Assembly: GCA_013203805.1 (NCBI GenBank)
Contig: JABMPH010000274.1
Location: 1 to 64,000, forward strand
Length of the DNA stretch: 64,000 bases
Source: Bacteroidota bacterium
Lineage (GTDB): Bacteria; Bacteroidota; Bacteroidia; Bacteroidales; F082
Direction: 5' to 3'
The first letter of the stretch is position 1. The number at the start of each line of letters is the position of its first letter. Positions 19,001 through 27,953 of the stretch are shown here, one piece after another. The position numbers and the translations under genes were made by a program. The notes beneath the pieces are model-generated. The model was not told where the DNA came from, searched no databases, and saw nothing but the letters and a program-made list of their open reading frames with translations.

Positions 19001-22000
19001 ACTAACTCCTGAAGGTCGATGTCAAAATTATTGGCTTCGGGCCAAATGGAATCTACCGATGTGGCAATAGTCCCCCATTTGGTGAATTCAAGTGGTACTT
19101 CATACTCATAATAGTTATCGGTAAAATCAGAACCTACCCTTATAAATGCTGATAAATCACCTTTTTCCAAATCTTCACTTTCCACCAATTTCTCGGCGTG
19201 TACATACATTTTTAATCGCTTGTATTGCCTGAAATCAAAGTCGGTGGTTTTAAATACACCTCTGGCATCACCATCATAAAGTTTAGAAACATTTAACTCG
19301 ATCGACTGCTCGTTTTGAAGGACATAGCTGGTGGTTCCAAAATTAGATTCACGCTCTATACCCGGAGGAATTACATATGGTACAGGCTCCCGCTTTCCAT
19401 TTTCCTCGATATTTACAGTTGCTACTGTAAAATTTGTTTCATTACCATAGTCACCAGTTGGATAATCACCAGGTTCCAGTATCTGGTGATCATACCTTCT
19501 CCACTCACCACGTACTAGTTCAAAGGTAGCAAAACGAGCAACAATAGGGCGTTCAAAATTTTTCATGAACATTCTCATAAAACGAATTGATCTGAAGTCG
19601 CTTATATTACCAATTATATTATCAGGATTTTGAACTGGGATTTTAAACTGGTACCAGTGAACACTTGTAAGATCACCATTTGCTAACTTTATATCTTTTG
19701 ATTCAAAAACATCTGTAATATAGTTTTGCCCCACTTCCATTTTAGTTGGATCAAGCTCAACTTTATATTGGAAGTAACGTTCCGATTCACTCAATGTATT
19801 ATCGCGATTGATATCCTCAATATTCGGTAAATTAGTTGCCGCCGTTGGATAAGCTTCCGGGTTTTGTGCATCCGTAGGTGAATTGCCTTCTGAATTATTG
19901 AATTTTTTATATCTCTCAGTTACACTTGAATATTTTGCTTCCTGATCATAATCGCCACCCCTAAAATAGTGGTAGTTATCTGAAGATGGATCAACTTCTG
20001 CATCTGTAAATGCCTTGGAATTAGCCCCATACTTTTCTCTAATCACATCAAGATAAGTATTGTCGTACCATGATTTTTCATCCTCCGACATAAGTCCATC
20101 ATATCCAACATCCTGAAATTCGCGTGATCCACCGGCACTACTAAACGACTCAACCAAAGCTTGCAGTGATGGAATACGTCCCCATACTGTAGTATCAACA
20201 TTTTCTACAACTGCTGAAGTAGGTAATCCGTTTTCGTAACTTTTCCTACCATCCTTAAGAATGTCCTCAGAAATTTCTCCAAGGTTTATGTATAGCTCAC
20301 CCCTATTATCAATATCATCTGTAAAAGGATCCATCATCCAAAACTCGATATACTCAATATTTGCAGCTTCAAAATCCGATGACTCAATTTCACGCATCAT
20401 CCCTCCCCACCTTGATTCGGGATTAACTAATTCACCATTTTCATCAATTCCATCTGAATAAGCATTTTGATCCACATCATAGTTGTATGATCCTTTTTCG
20501 GATGGGAAATAGGCAAGGTTAAGTACAGCAATATTAGTAGGGATATTATTAAGATTATTATCCTTATTGGGGAAGACCTCTTTTTGTAGCACCTGACGCA
20601 CAGAGTTTTTGGAAATCTCGTTTTTATCAACATTTGAAGGTCTATAACCACCCCTTATATCATAAAAGAGCGGATCAATAATGTACCAAGCAAGTTTTGC
20701 CCTGTTCTTTCCATAAGCATACACATTAGTGGCAGATGGATCATTTATCTGGGCCTCAGGGAACAAATTTGGCTGACCTTGTGGTGTACTTGCCATAAAC
20801 CACATATTTGTATTTTTTAAATCAATTGACGAAGAAGCGCCCTCAAAATCATCGATATATGATGTTCCTGTTTTGCCAATTGCTTTACTATGCCCTGGTA
20901 TAAATTGAGCAAACTCACCATCAACATTAATTTTCGAAATTTCTTTGGTTGATATACCAGGTAATTTATCGATCATTTTTGTCATCCACCGCGACTCGGT
21001 ACGATAACTCATGTCGATTCCCCACATTGTATTCGATATGGGATCATCACCATAATTAACCTTTTGTGTAAGCGGTCTTTCATGTAAATTCAATAACGTA
21101 CCACCAATATGAAAATCCTTAGTTACCTCATGATCAATGTGTACGCCCATCATCCGCTTCTGTTGGATATTAAACATTGAGTTACTTTCGAGAGAAACAT
21201 TGATGGGTACTCCTGAATTCATAACACCATCGTTAATGATTTTTACACGACCAAGTGTATAATCAACAGTATAATCAACATTCTCAACTAATGGCACTCC
21301 ACCGGCAGTTACTTTTACAGAACCTTGAGGAACATTAAGTGCATTAAGGCTAATATCGGATCCCCCTGAGGAACTATACATACCTTCAAGAAGGAATTTG
21401 TTTTTATCAGGAAACTGTTCCGCTCCAGATTTTGTCATGGTGTAGAGAGAGTCGTAAGCATACATTTTTGCATACTCCGGATTATTCGGAAATATCGAAT
21501 CTCTGATATAGCTACCAAAGGGTTCAAGATTAGTAAAAAATATTCGTCCATTCGAAGATTGAATGGTTCCTCCATTTAGTGTTGCTCCATCAATGTAATC
21601 GAACATACCATCACCACCAGGAATGGGATTTAATTGATTATCTAAATAATCAAGACCAAAAAGATGAATAAGGGGTATTCCGGTTACACTTTCGGGACCT
21701 TCTGTAAAATATCCAGTTGGCACTCCCTGCTGATTACCAGAATAAAGGATATTAAACATAAAATTTTGTTTCTGAACTTGATATGCGCCTATGGCGTACA
21801 CGTTTTTCATCATCAGATCCCACATAGGCATATTAGTGCTAAGCGTATTACTTTTCAATAACTTAACAACAAGGTTGTCGGGAGAAACAATTCCCTGATC
21901 CGAAAATTCACCAACCTGATAAATACTATCACTTCCTATAACCGTATACTGATACGCAATTGCCAATACCTGATCGGACGATAAGGTTGTGTTTAATGAA

Positions 22001-23382
22001 ATAAATCCAAGCTTTTTGTTAAGTGAATACTCCGACTGACGAAGTTTACGTGCATTTTCAAGTTTAACATAATCCTCACCTGCTACAAAATAGTTTGTTT
22101 TACCAATATGAAATGGGTCACCACTTAGATAATTGGTAACGGTATTAATTCTTCTTACCTGATTTGTATCCAAGCTTCCCATTAAACTATTAGAATAGTT
22201 AGATGGTTTTAATCCGCCAGGTAAAGCATAAATATAGGGGCTATATATATCCTTTTTACTTCCTTCGCCAAGATCGGTAAAAGCAACAATATTTCTATTT
22301 TCTTCAGTGGCAGCACCAATGTTTGTAACCCATAGTTCCACCTTTGTTATATTTACATCGGAAGCAACAATTGGCAAACTCCTTAATGCTTTTGGATATA
22401 GGTCTCTGAACGAATGGGCAAAGAAGAAGTGTTTGTTTTGCTCATAATCAAGAGCTGTCATTGTAAACCTATTGGTTTGGGCTCCACCTTCAACAGTTAT
22501 ATTTTTAGTTTCGCTTTGCTGTTGCGAAAAAATTGCAGTAACATGAGTTTTACCAAACTGCAATTCAGTTTTAACTCCAAATAAACTCTGGCTTCCACTA
22601 ATTAATGTTGATCGCAAAGGGAGGCTAACATTACCAGCTTCAATCAGTTTAATAATTTCATCTTCTTTACCTTCGTATTTCAGTTTAAGCGTATTCTCGA
22701 AATCAAATGAAGATTCGGTATTATAGTTTGCCTTAAATTCAATCTTATCACCAATCTTAGCAACAACATTCATTTGAATCTTCATGTCGAAGTCGAAATT
22801 GGTAGTTTTTCGTTGCCTTACATCCAATGCAGGATCGTCACGTTTGGTGGAGAGAATTCCAAAGCTAACTTCAGCAGAACCCTGAGGACGAATATCGATT
22901 GTATTGCTTCCAAATATCCTATCGAAGGCTTCTCCACCTATATAAATTTTAGGGATTAAACGCTCACCATCCGATGTGCCAACAGTTTGCGTTCGCTCAT
23001 TCCAATAATCAGCAACATCTCTATTGAGTTCATATTGTTGATACTCATCAAAATCCATTTGTGTGGGTGCACGGTAATAAAAGTCACCAATTTTATCAAC
23101 AAATTCATAACTATTTGTTTCGGGATTGTAAATGATTTCACGCTCAATATTTGATGGCGGACTCATAAACAAAGGACTCGAATTTTGATTATCGATGTAT
23201 GGATTTCCTGTGAAGTCATTAAAGGGGAAAATCAAATCGATTTTAGATGTGTCGGGGCCTGAGGTTGAATCAGGATAGCTTACATCCTGTGATAATACCC
23301 CAACCGGATTTAATAGAAGCACAAAGAATACGCCTAAAAAAAGAAATTGTATAACTTTAGTATATATATTCTCCCTGTTCAA
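16084..23382 (-). CDS. sprA: SprA/Sov, outer-membrane translocon of the type IX secretion system
   Basis: This 2432-residue protein has a signal peptide (about 1-31, ending VGVLSQ) and the length and repeat architecture of SprA: N-terminal beta-rich blocks, the phrase GTSYIDDFEGASSSIDL near 860, and a C-terminal beta-barrel region ending in FSLRFNLAQ. In Flavobacterium SprA forms a very large outer-membrane beta-barrel that exports T9SS cargo. A cargo protein with a type A sorting domain lies in this window at 45947-49399. The gene lies between ruvA and gcvH, an order conserved in Bacteroidota. No frameshift or early stop is seen. Confidence 0.95.
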   Translation of the reverse strand: MNRENIYTKVIQFLFLGVFFVLLLNPVGVLSQDVSYPDSTSGPDTSKIDLIFPFNDFTGNPYIDNQNSSPLFMSPPSNIEREIIYNPETNSYEFVDKIGDFYYRAPTQMDFDEYQQYELNRDVADYWNERTQTVGTSDGERLIPKIYIGGEAFDRIFGSNTIDIRPQGSAEVSFGILSTKRDDPALDVRQRKTTNFDFDMKIQMNVVAKIGDKIEFKANYNTESSFDFENTLKLKYEGKEDEIIKLIEAGNVSLPLRSTLISGSQSLFGVKTELQFGKTHVTAIFSQQQSETKNITVEGGAQTNRFTMTALDYEQNKHFFFAHSFRDLYPKALRSLPIVASDVNITKVELWVTNIGAATEENRNIVAFTDLGEGSKKDIYSPYIYALPGGLKPSNYSNSLMGSLDTNQVRRINTVTNYLSGDPFHIGKTNYFVAGEDYVKLENARKLRQSEYSLNKKLGFISLNTTLSSDQVLAIAYQYTVIGSDSIYQVGEFSDQGIVSPDNLVVKLLKSNTLSTNMPMWDLMMKNVYAIGAYQVQKQNFMFNILYSGNQQGVPTGYFTEGPESVTGIPLIHLFGLDYLDNQLNPIPGGDGMFDYIDGATLNGGTIQSSNGRIFFTNLEPFGSYIRDSIFPNNPEYAKMYAYDSLYTMTKSGAEQFPDKNKFLLEGMYSSSGGSDISLNALNVPQGSVKVTAGGVPLVENVDYTVDYTLGRVKIINDGVMNSGVPINVSLESNSMFNIQQKRMMGVHIDHEVTKDFHIGGTLLNLHERPLTQKVNYGDDPISNTMWGIDMSYRTESRWMTKMIDKLPGISTKEISKINVDGEFAQFIPGHSKAIGKTGTSYIDDFEGASSSIDLKNTNMWFMASTPQGQPNLFPEAQINDPSATNVYAYGKNRAKLAWYIIDPLFYDIRGGYRPSNVDKNEISKNSVRQVLQKEVFPNKDNNLNNIPTNIAVLNLAYFPSEKGSYNYDVDQNAYSDGIDENGELVNPESRWGGMMREIESSDFEAANIEYIEFWMMDPFTDDIDNRGELYINLGEISEDILKDGRKSYENGLPTSAVVENVDTTVWGRIPSLQALVESFSSAGGSREFQDVGYDGLMSEDEKSWYDNTYLDVIREKYGANSKAFTDAEVDPSSDNYHYFRGGDYDQEAKYSSVTERYKKFNNSEGNSPTDAQNPEAYPTAATNLPNIEDINRDNTLSESERYFQYKVELDPTKMEVGQNYITDVFESKDIKLANGDLTSVHWYQFKIPVQNPDNIIGNISDFRSIRFMRMFMKNFERPIVARFATFELVRGEWRRYDHQILEPGDYPTGDYGNETNFTVATVNIEENGKREPVPYVIPPGIERESNFGTTSYVLQNEQSIELNVSKLYDGDARGVFKTTDFDFRQYKRLKMYVHAEKLVESEDLEKGDLSAFIRVGSDFTDNYYEYEVPLEFTKWGTIATSVDSIWPEANNFDIDLQELVRIKQNRNVAMRDPKSDLRLDKPYTEYIGVNKKVTIMGSPSISDVKGILIGVRNPKQRSSLDDDGTPRSAIIWVDELRLTDFNDNAGWAATGRVEATLADLGRVVVTSSHSSAGFASLEKKISQIPLEHITNFMVATDMEMGKFLGEKAGVRIPVHYDYALTTITPEYNPLDPDVLLDEELDSYDDKSKRDSVRSLVIDRTVRQNINLMNVRKDRVGTNKKQRIYDIENFDVSFAYSQNDHRDIDFEYDNQDQYRGGIGYNFNPKPKNFKPLNKAKLFSNKNLKLIKDFNFYVMPKTFSFRTDMDRSIRKMLYRDKSLGDIIIKPTIDRQWAWTRDYNFKYDFSKALTFEFTAGANAYIREPIIYPDKNTQEWDEYKQDVWRDIYGGGTMQRYNQSFKATYNVPLKKIPIIDWVTVAMSYQALYKWSASPFSIQERMGNTIENSNQKQLNGKLDLDKFYDKVPYFKKINSSKKRSTRPTSRVRGGAPEPPEDVNDTIEKPKVNYGKIIGEGVLKTIMSIKNASVTYSSGYGMVLPGFNQEPELMGINLGSSAPGLGFVFGDQRDIKWDAAANGWITKDTILNNPYMRKSTESLSYKISGDILSAVKIDIDGDRIYASNYRSYFRNNNSFDDPIFTEFTPQDGGNFSISYSIIRTSFDKTNSADVSNTFVDFLGSRKDVAYRLANENSSWDGVEVYDSLAGGIFPRGYTSTSQSVLYYSFLAAYSGQGTSSVNTSSPFPKIPIPNWRITFNGLTNIKSIGKLFRTVNITHGYRSMLSISSWTTNVNFDPENANQTFQNSENYITQYDVGIVSIMEQYSPLIGVDVTMHNSLSAKVEYKKSRKLDLSFVNNQLTEVIGSEVIVGMGYRIKNLKFTIGSLSGGPKNSNFKSDLNLKLDFGIRDNKTTLRRIDEVNNQISAGTKQYTLNFAGDYMLSQSIQLKLYYNWTSSNPYVSSQMPNSTTSGGFSLRFNLAQ

Positions 23383-23420
23383 TGTTTTTTATTTTATCGC
23401 TTAAGTTTAGCAGTAAACCA

Positions 23421-24002
23421 CTATAACATCTTTAATGATTCTTTAATTAATCCCTCTATGCTAATGGCATTGTTTGATTTAAGTACACTATCTAATGCTT
23501 TTTCCACTGCAGGTTTATTGAAGCCTAGTATCAGTAACCCTGATAACGCTTCTTCCCTGATTGTATTGTGGGTATTGTCTATTTTTTCGAGCTCAATTCC
23601 TGATTTCATCAATTTATCTTTTAAATCGATAATTATTCGTTGAGCTGTTTTACCACCGATCCCCTTAACTGCCTGTAACACATCTGCTTTTGACTGAACA
23701 ATTGCATCGAATGCTTCCTCTGTTGATAATGAGGACAAAATTAATCGTGCCGTATTGGTTCCAACTCCAGAAACGGTGATTAGATATCCGAATAAAAGTC
23801 GTTCGGGAACATCTGCAAAGCCATACAATAATTGAGCATCTTCACGAACCACAAAATGAATATATATTTTGATGTTTTCCTGATCCTTAATTTTAGAATA
23901 TGTTGTTAATGAGATATTTACCATATACCCTATTCCACCAACATCAAGAATTATATAGGTTGGGTTTTTTTCAACCAAACTCCCCTTCAAATAATCGTAC
24001 AT
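23421..24002 (-). CDS. ruvA: Holliday junction branch-migration protein RuvA
   Basis: The 193-residue protein has the RuvA OB-fold N-terminal domain (MYDYLKGSLVEK, VGGIGYMVNIS), two helix-hairpin-helix motifs (ITVSGVGTNTARLIL and VKGIGGKTAQRIIIDLKDK), and the C-terminal RuvB-contacting domain (about 145-193). It binds Holliday junctions with RuvB. It is upstream of sprA (38-base gap) and has a good promoter in front. Confidence 0.95.
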   Translation of the reverse strand: MYDYLKGSLVEKNPTYIILDVGGIGYMVNISLTTYSKIKDQENIKIYIHFVVREDAQLLYGFADVPERLLFGYLITVSGVGTNTARLILSSLSTEEAFDAIVQSKADVLQAVKGIGGKTAQRIIIDLKDKLMKSGIELEKIDNTHNTIREEALSGLLILGFNKPAVEKALDSVLKSNNAISIEGLIKESLKML

Positions 24003-24046
24003 TCTGCTTTATTAATTATGACTGGCTATAGCCAAATCTTAACTGG

Positions 24047-24076
24047 CAAAAATACAATTTATCATAAGATATGCAA
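24047..24076 (-). promoter_or_regulatory. Bacteroidota-type promoter for ruvA-sprA
   Basis: On the minus strand TTG (24074-24076) and TATTTTTG (24047-24054) are separated by 19 bases. This fits the -33/-7 (TTTG and TANNTTTG) consensus, about 45 bases before the ruvA ATG. Confidence 0.55.
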
Positions 24077-24088
24077 TGTGAAAATAAG

Positions 24089-25963
24089 CTATTGTATTCC
24101 TATTAGCGTGGCTACAATTCCATCTGCATCATATCCGCAAACTTGATGTAGAGTCTCAACTTTCCCATGACTTATAAACCGATCGGGGATTCCCAATATT
24201 ACAAGTTTATTATGATAATTGTATTTGTTTTTAAATCTTAATGCACTAGCTCCCAAACCGCCGGTAACAATACCATCTTCAACGGTTAAAACACTATCGT
24301 AATTATTAAAAACGTAATGAAGTATTTCCTCATCAATTGGAGTTAGGAAACGCATATCATAATGTCCGGGATATATATATTGTTTTGCTACTCTTGCAAT
24401 CGCATCTTTAACAAAATTGCCAGCGTGGCCCAATGATAATATTGCAGTTCCTTTTCCATCGGTTATCCGTTCACCTTTACCAATTTCCATTTTCTTAAAG
24501 GGGACATCCCAATGATCTAAAACGCCTCTGCTTCTGGGATACCTGATTGAAAATGGGCCTTCAAAATAAGTTGATGAGGTAAACAATAGGTTTCTTAATT
24601 CTACTTCATTCATGGGTGCGCTAATAACCATTCCCGGAATGCTATTCATAAATGCAAGATCGAATGCACCATGGTGAGTTGCTCCATCCTCTCCAACGAG
24701 TCCTGCCCTATCAACACAAAAAACAACCGGTAGCTTTTGGAGAGCAACATCATGAATAACTTGATCGTAGGCACGCTGAAGGAATGTTGAGTAGATTGTA
24801 CACATCGGCTTAAACCCTTGGGTGGCAAGTCCTGCGGCGAAAGTAACAGCATGTTGCTCGGCAATTCCAACATCAAAAACTCTTTCAGGAAATTTTTCCT
24901 TCATAAATGTAAGAGCCGATCCGGTAGGCATGGCAGGTGTTATTGCAACAATTCTATTATCATTTTCTGCAAGTTCAAGTAGTGTTTTTCCAAAAACTTC
25001 CTGATAGGTATCTGGTAGTTTTTCTGAATTAACCACTAACAACTCTCCTGTACTTCTGTTAAATTTGCCGGGAGCATGATAAACAGTTTGTTCTTCTTCA
25101 GCCTTTTTAAATCCCTTACCTTTGGTTGTTATTACATGGAGTAGTTTTGGTCCGTTAATGTTTTTAATTTCCGACAGAACCCTAACAAGGCTAGGAACAT
25201 CATGACCATCAATTGGACCAAAATAATTGAAATTCATTGCTTGGAACAAGTTGCTTTGTCGTTGAAATTTGCCTTTTATTGGATCATTTTCACTTGAAAT
25301 CGATTCAGTATATTTAATATCAATACCAAGTGATTTCCATGTTTTCCTTCCTGTTTTTGATGCAGTTGCTATTTGAGAAAAATAGCCTTTTAGAGAGCCA
25401 ATATTTTCGTCGATTGAAATACCATTATCATTAAGTACAACTAGTATATCAGCATTGGTGACACCAGCATTATTCAATCCTTCAATGGCAATTCCCCCCG
25501 TAAGTGCACCGTCTCCTATTACTGCAATATGTTTTCGATTAATCTCTCCCTTAAGATTTGATGCCTCAGCCATACCTAAAGCAGCCGATATGGAAGTTGA
25601 TGCATGCCCTGTTCCAAAAGCATCATATTCACTTTCTTCACGAACAGGGAAACCACAAATACCTCCATACTGACGGTTTGTAAAAAAATTATCCCGTCTC
25701 CCCGTTAAAATTTTATGTCCATAAGCCTGATGGCCAACATCCCAAATTAAACGATCGAAGGGTGTATTAAAAACATAGTGCAATGCAACAGTTAGCTCAA
25801 CAACTCCCAAACTTGAACCCAAATGACCAGGGTGAACACTTACCACATCCAATATAAAACTTCTCAATTCGTTGGATAGCTGAATTAATTCAGATTCAGA
25901 CAGTTTCCTAATATCAACTGGAGAATCAACTTTCGATAATATTGTGTCTGGTTTTGGTGTCAT
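24089..25963 (-). CDS. dxs: 1-deoxy-D-xylulose-5-phosphate synthase
   Basis: This 624-residue, thiamine-diphosphate-dependent transketolase-like enzyme has HPGHLGSSLGVVELTVALHY at the N-terminus, WDVGHQAYGHKILTGR, the GDGALTGG cofactor motif, and the DXS-specific DRAGLVGEDGATHHG. It condenses pyruvate and glyceraldehyde 3-phosphate to DXP, the precursor of MEP-pathway isoprenoids, thiamine and pyridoxal phosphate. HMG-CoA reductase is also encoded in the window, so its role here may be vitamin supply rather than isoprenoids (inference). Confidence 0.96.
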   Translation of the reverse strand: MTPKPDTILSKVDSPVDIRKLSESELIQLSNELRSFILDVVSVHPGHLGSSLGVVELTVALHYVFNTPFDRLIWDVGHQAYGHKILTGRRDNFFTNRQYGGICGFPVREESEYDAFGTGHASTSISAALGMAEASNLKGEINRKHIAVIGDGALTGGIAIEGLNNAGVTNADILVVLNDNGISIDENIGSLKGYFSQIATASKTGRKTWKSLGIDIKYTESISSENDPIKGKFQRQSNLFQAMNFNYFGPIDGHDVPSLVRVLSEIKNINGPKLLHVITTKGKGFKKAEEEQTVYHAPGKFNRSTGELLVVNSEKLPDTYQEVFGKTLLELAENDNRIVAITPAMPTGSALTFMKEKFPERVFDVGIAEQHAVTFAAGLATQGFKPMCTIYSTFLQRAYDQVIHDVALQKLPVVFCVDRAGLVGEDGATHHGAFDLAFMNSIPGMVISAPMNEVELRNLLFTSSTYFEGPFSIRYPRSRGVLDHWDVPFKKMEIGKGERITDGKGTAILSLGHAGNFVKDAIARVAKQYIYPGHYDMRFLTPIDEEILHYVFNNYDSVLTVEDGIVTGGLGASALRFKNKYNYHNKLVILGIPDRFISHGKVETLHQVCGYDADGIVATLIGIQ

Positions 25964-26113
25964 TAATATTTATCTTTCAGAAATAAAGTAGATACTTAAG
26001 ATTGTAATTCTGAGTCACACAAATCATTAAAAAAAATTCCTTTAACTGTGATTCATCAATTTGCTCAAAACGACAAAACCAAAGAGTGTGCAAATTTATG
26101 AGTTTTAAACCAA

Positions 26114-26875
26114 CTAAAGTAGTTTTGGAAAAATTGCTTTCCTATTTTTAGGATAGTCGGTAAACCGATGATAATACCAACGATGATGATCAACAGCACG
26201 TGGAATTAGATTGGCCATTGTCCAGATGGCAAATGAGAAACTTGGTAAACACCAACTCATTAATGCCCACCCTGTCCATTCTATTATTTCACCAAATAAA
26301 TTAGGTGAAGAAATATACTTAAACAATCCACCATAAGGAATATAATATCCTTTCTTATCTCCGTTTCTTAAATTAAAAAGGATATTATCAGATGAAATAT
26401 TAATATACATCCCAACAAAAAAAAGTATTAACCCAATAATAAATCTTGGATCATACAACCATGATAAATTGTATGCTGGACTAAGTGTTCCAAACCAGTA
26501 TCCATTAAAGAATCCATTGAAAAAATTAAAGAAAACAGCCATTATAATTATTGACCATGGCATTTGTTTGGCCTGCGATCTCATCTTAAATGGAAAAACA
26601 AATATTCTGTTCGCATAATGAAGCATAAAAAGTCCATAGAATATATAAACCGGAATTGATTTAGGTGCATCCCCTGTAAAAAAAAACCACGAAAACACTA
26701 TTACCACAGGAACTTCCATTAATATCCAACCAAGTCGATTATTTATTTTAGGTCCCCATGAACTTGAGGTATGTCTTCCATATGGGACAATTATCTTCAG
26801 AAGAATGGGGAAAATAACAATGGCCAGGGCTATCCAAATATAAAGGAAAGTGGAAAAAAGTTGTTCAGAAATCAT
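26114..26875 (-). CDS. Steroid 5-alpha-reductase-family membrane protein
   Basis: The 253-residue protein has about six membrane helices and the conserved C-terminal half of 3-oxo-5-alpha-steroid 4-dehydrogenases (SSDNILFNLR, GGLFKYISSPNLFGEIIEW and a final YYHRFTDYPKNRKAIFP). Family members reduce a carbon-carbon double bond next to a keto group with NADPH. ATG at 26875 is preferred because it leaves 2 bases after the upstream SDR stop; an earlier in-frame start would overlap it. Pairing with a 3beta-HSD-like SDR suggests reduction of steroid-like or other polycyclic or isoprenoid enones, but the substrate is not shown. Confidence 0.82.
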   Translation of the reverse strand: MISEQLFSTFLYIWIALAIVIFPILLKIIVPYGRHTSSSWGPKINNRLGWILMEVPVVIVFSWFFFTGDAPKSIPVYIFYGLFMLHYANRIFVFPFKMRSQAKQMPWSIIIMAVFFNFFNGFFNGYWFGTLSPAYNLSWLYDPRFIIGLILFFVGMYINISSDNILFNLRNGDKKGYYIPYGGLFKYISSPNLFGEIIEWTGWALMSWCLPSFSFAIWTMANLIPRAVDHHRWYYHRFTDYPKNRKAIFPKLL

Positions 26876-26877
26876 GG

Positions 26878-27855
26878 TTAAAAGTAATTGTTTTCTTTGA
26901 ACCAAAGATAAGTATCTGATAAAGTTTCCTTTAACGGTCTGGTGTTAAAACCTAATTCAATTTGCGCCTTATTGGAAGAAATTAACCTATTACCAGATTG
27001 CAGAATTGACAACGATTCGCGGGTATATATGGGTTTTGTATTTGTAACCTTTGCATATATATGCAAAAATGGAATCCCTATTCTGGCCAGCCATAGTGGT
27101 AATACAGGTATCTTTCTTTTCTTATTACTCACACTAATTAAAATATCTGCAAAATCCTTAATGCTTAACCAACTTCCCGAAAGCAAATAGCGCTCACCTC
27201 CTCTTCCCTTATCGATTGCCGCAATTGAAGCATCCACAATATCACGAACATCAACCCAGTCGTAACCTCCGGAGACTATACCGGGAAGTCTACCTTGATA
27301 TACCATGCAAATAAACTCACCCATTAAGGAAGGACCATTATCCTCAGGTCCGATAATCGACGTAGGATTCATTATAACAATATCGAAATCATTACTTTGT
27401 TGCTGCAGCACCCATTGGTCGGCAATTGCTTTTGTTCGTTCGTAAGTAATATTGGAATTGACAGCGATAGCTCTTGATTCATCCATCTCAATATCAAACG
27501 GTTCATGTATGAGGGCATGGATCGAACTAAAATGTATTAGTTTTTTAACGCCTGCTTTTTTTGCCGCAGTAACAAGATTCTTAGTTCCATCTACATTGGT
27601 TGAATAAACAGTTTTTTCTGAATCATTTCCGATCGAAATAAGGGCAGCAAGATGAAAAACAACCTCAACACCCTCACATAAACTAAACAATGATTCTATG
27701 ATTCGAAGATCTCCTTTGATTTTCTCAACCTCTAGTTCTTCTAATAACTTAGTGCCATTAAATACTAAAACTCTAACATCATGACCTAGTTGCACCAACT
27801 TCTTAACCAGGTTAATACCAACATGCCCACTAGCTCCTGTAACAGCAATTTTCAT
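26878..27855 (-). CDS. NAD(P)-dependent SDR, 3beta-hydroxysteroid dehydrogenase / dihydroflavonol-reductase type
   Basis: The 325-residue extended short-chain dehydrogenase has the N-terminal Rossmann motif TGASGHVG, VFHLAALIS, and the active-site pair YERTK (Tyr and Lys three residues apart). The general pattern is that of 3beta-HSD and dihydroflavonol reductase enzymes. It lies 2 bases upstream of the 5-alpha-reductase-like gene. The likely reaction is oxidoreduction of a hydroxyl/keto group on the same substrate as the partner enzyme; this is inference from gene order. Confidence 0.82.
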   Translation of the reverse strand: MKIAVTGASGHVGINLVKKLVQLGHDVRVLVFNGTKLLEELEVEKIKGDLRIIESLFSLCEGVEVVFHLAALISIGNDSEKTVYSTNVDGTKNLVTAAKKAGVKKLIHFSSIHALIHEPFDIEMDESRAIAVNSNITYERTKAIADQWVLQQQSNDFDIVIMNPTSIIGPEDNGPSLMGEFICMVYQGRLPGIVSGGYDWVDVRDIVDASIAAIDKGRGGERYLLSGSWLSIKDFADILISVSNKKRKIPVLPLWLARIGIPFLHIYAKVTNTKPIYTRESLSILQSGNRLISSNKAQIELGFNTRPLKETLSDTYLWFKENNYF

Positions 27856-27953
27856 TTGAGAAAAATTTTAGTTGCCAAAGATATTAAAGAAGGGATAACT
27901 TTATTAATATTCGGGATTTAATGTTGGAGTGAAAGTCTGAATAAAGTGTTAGC

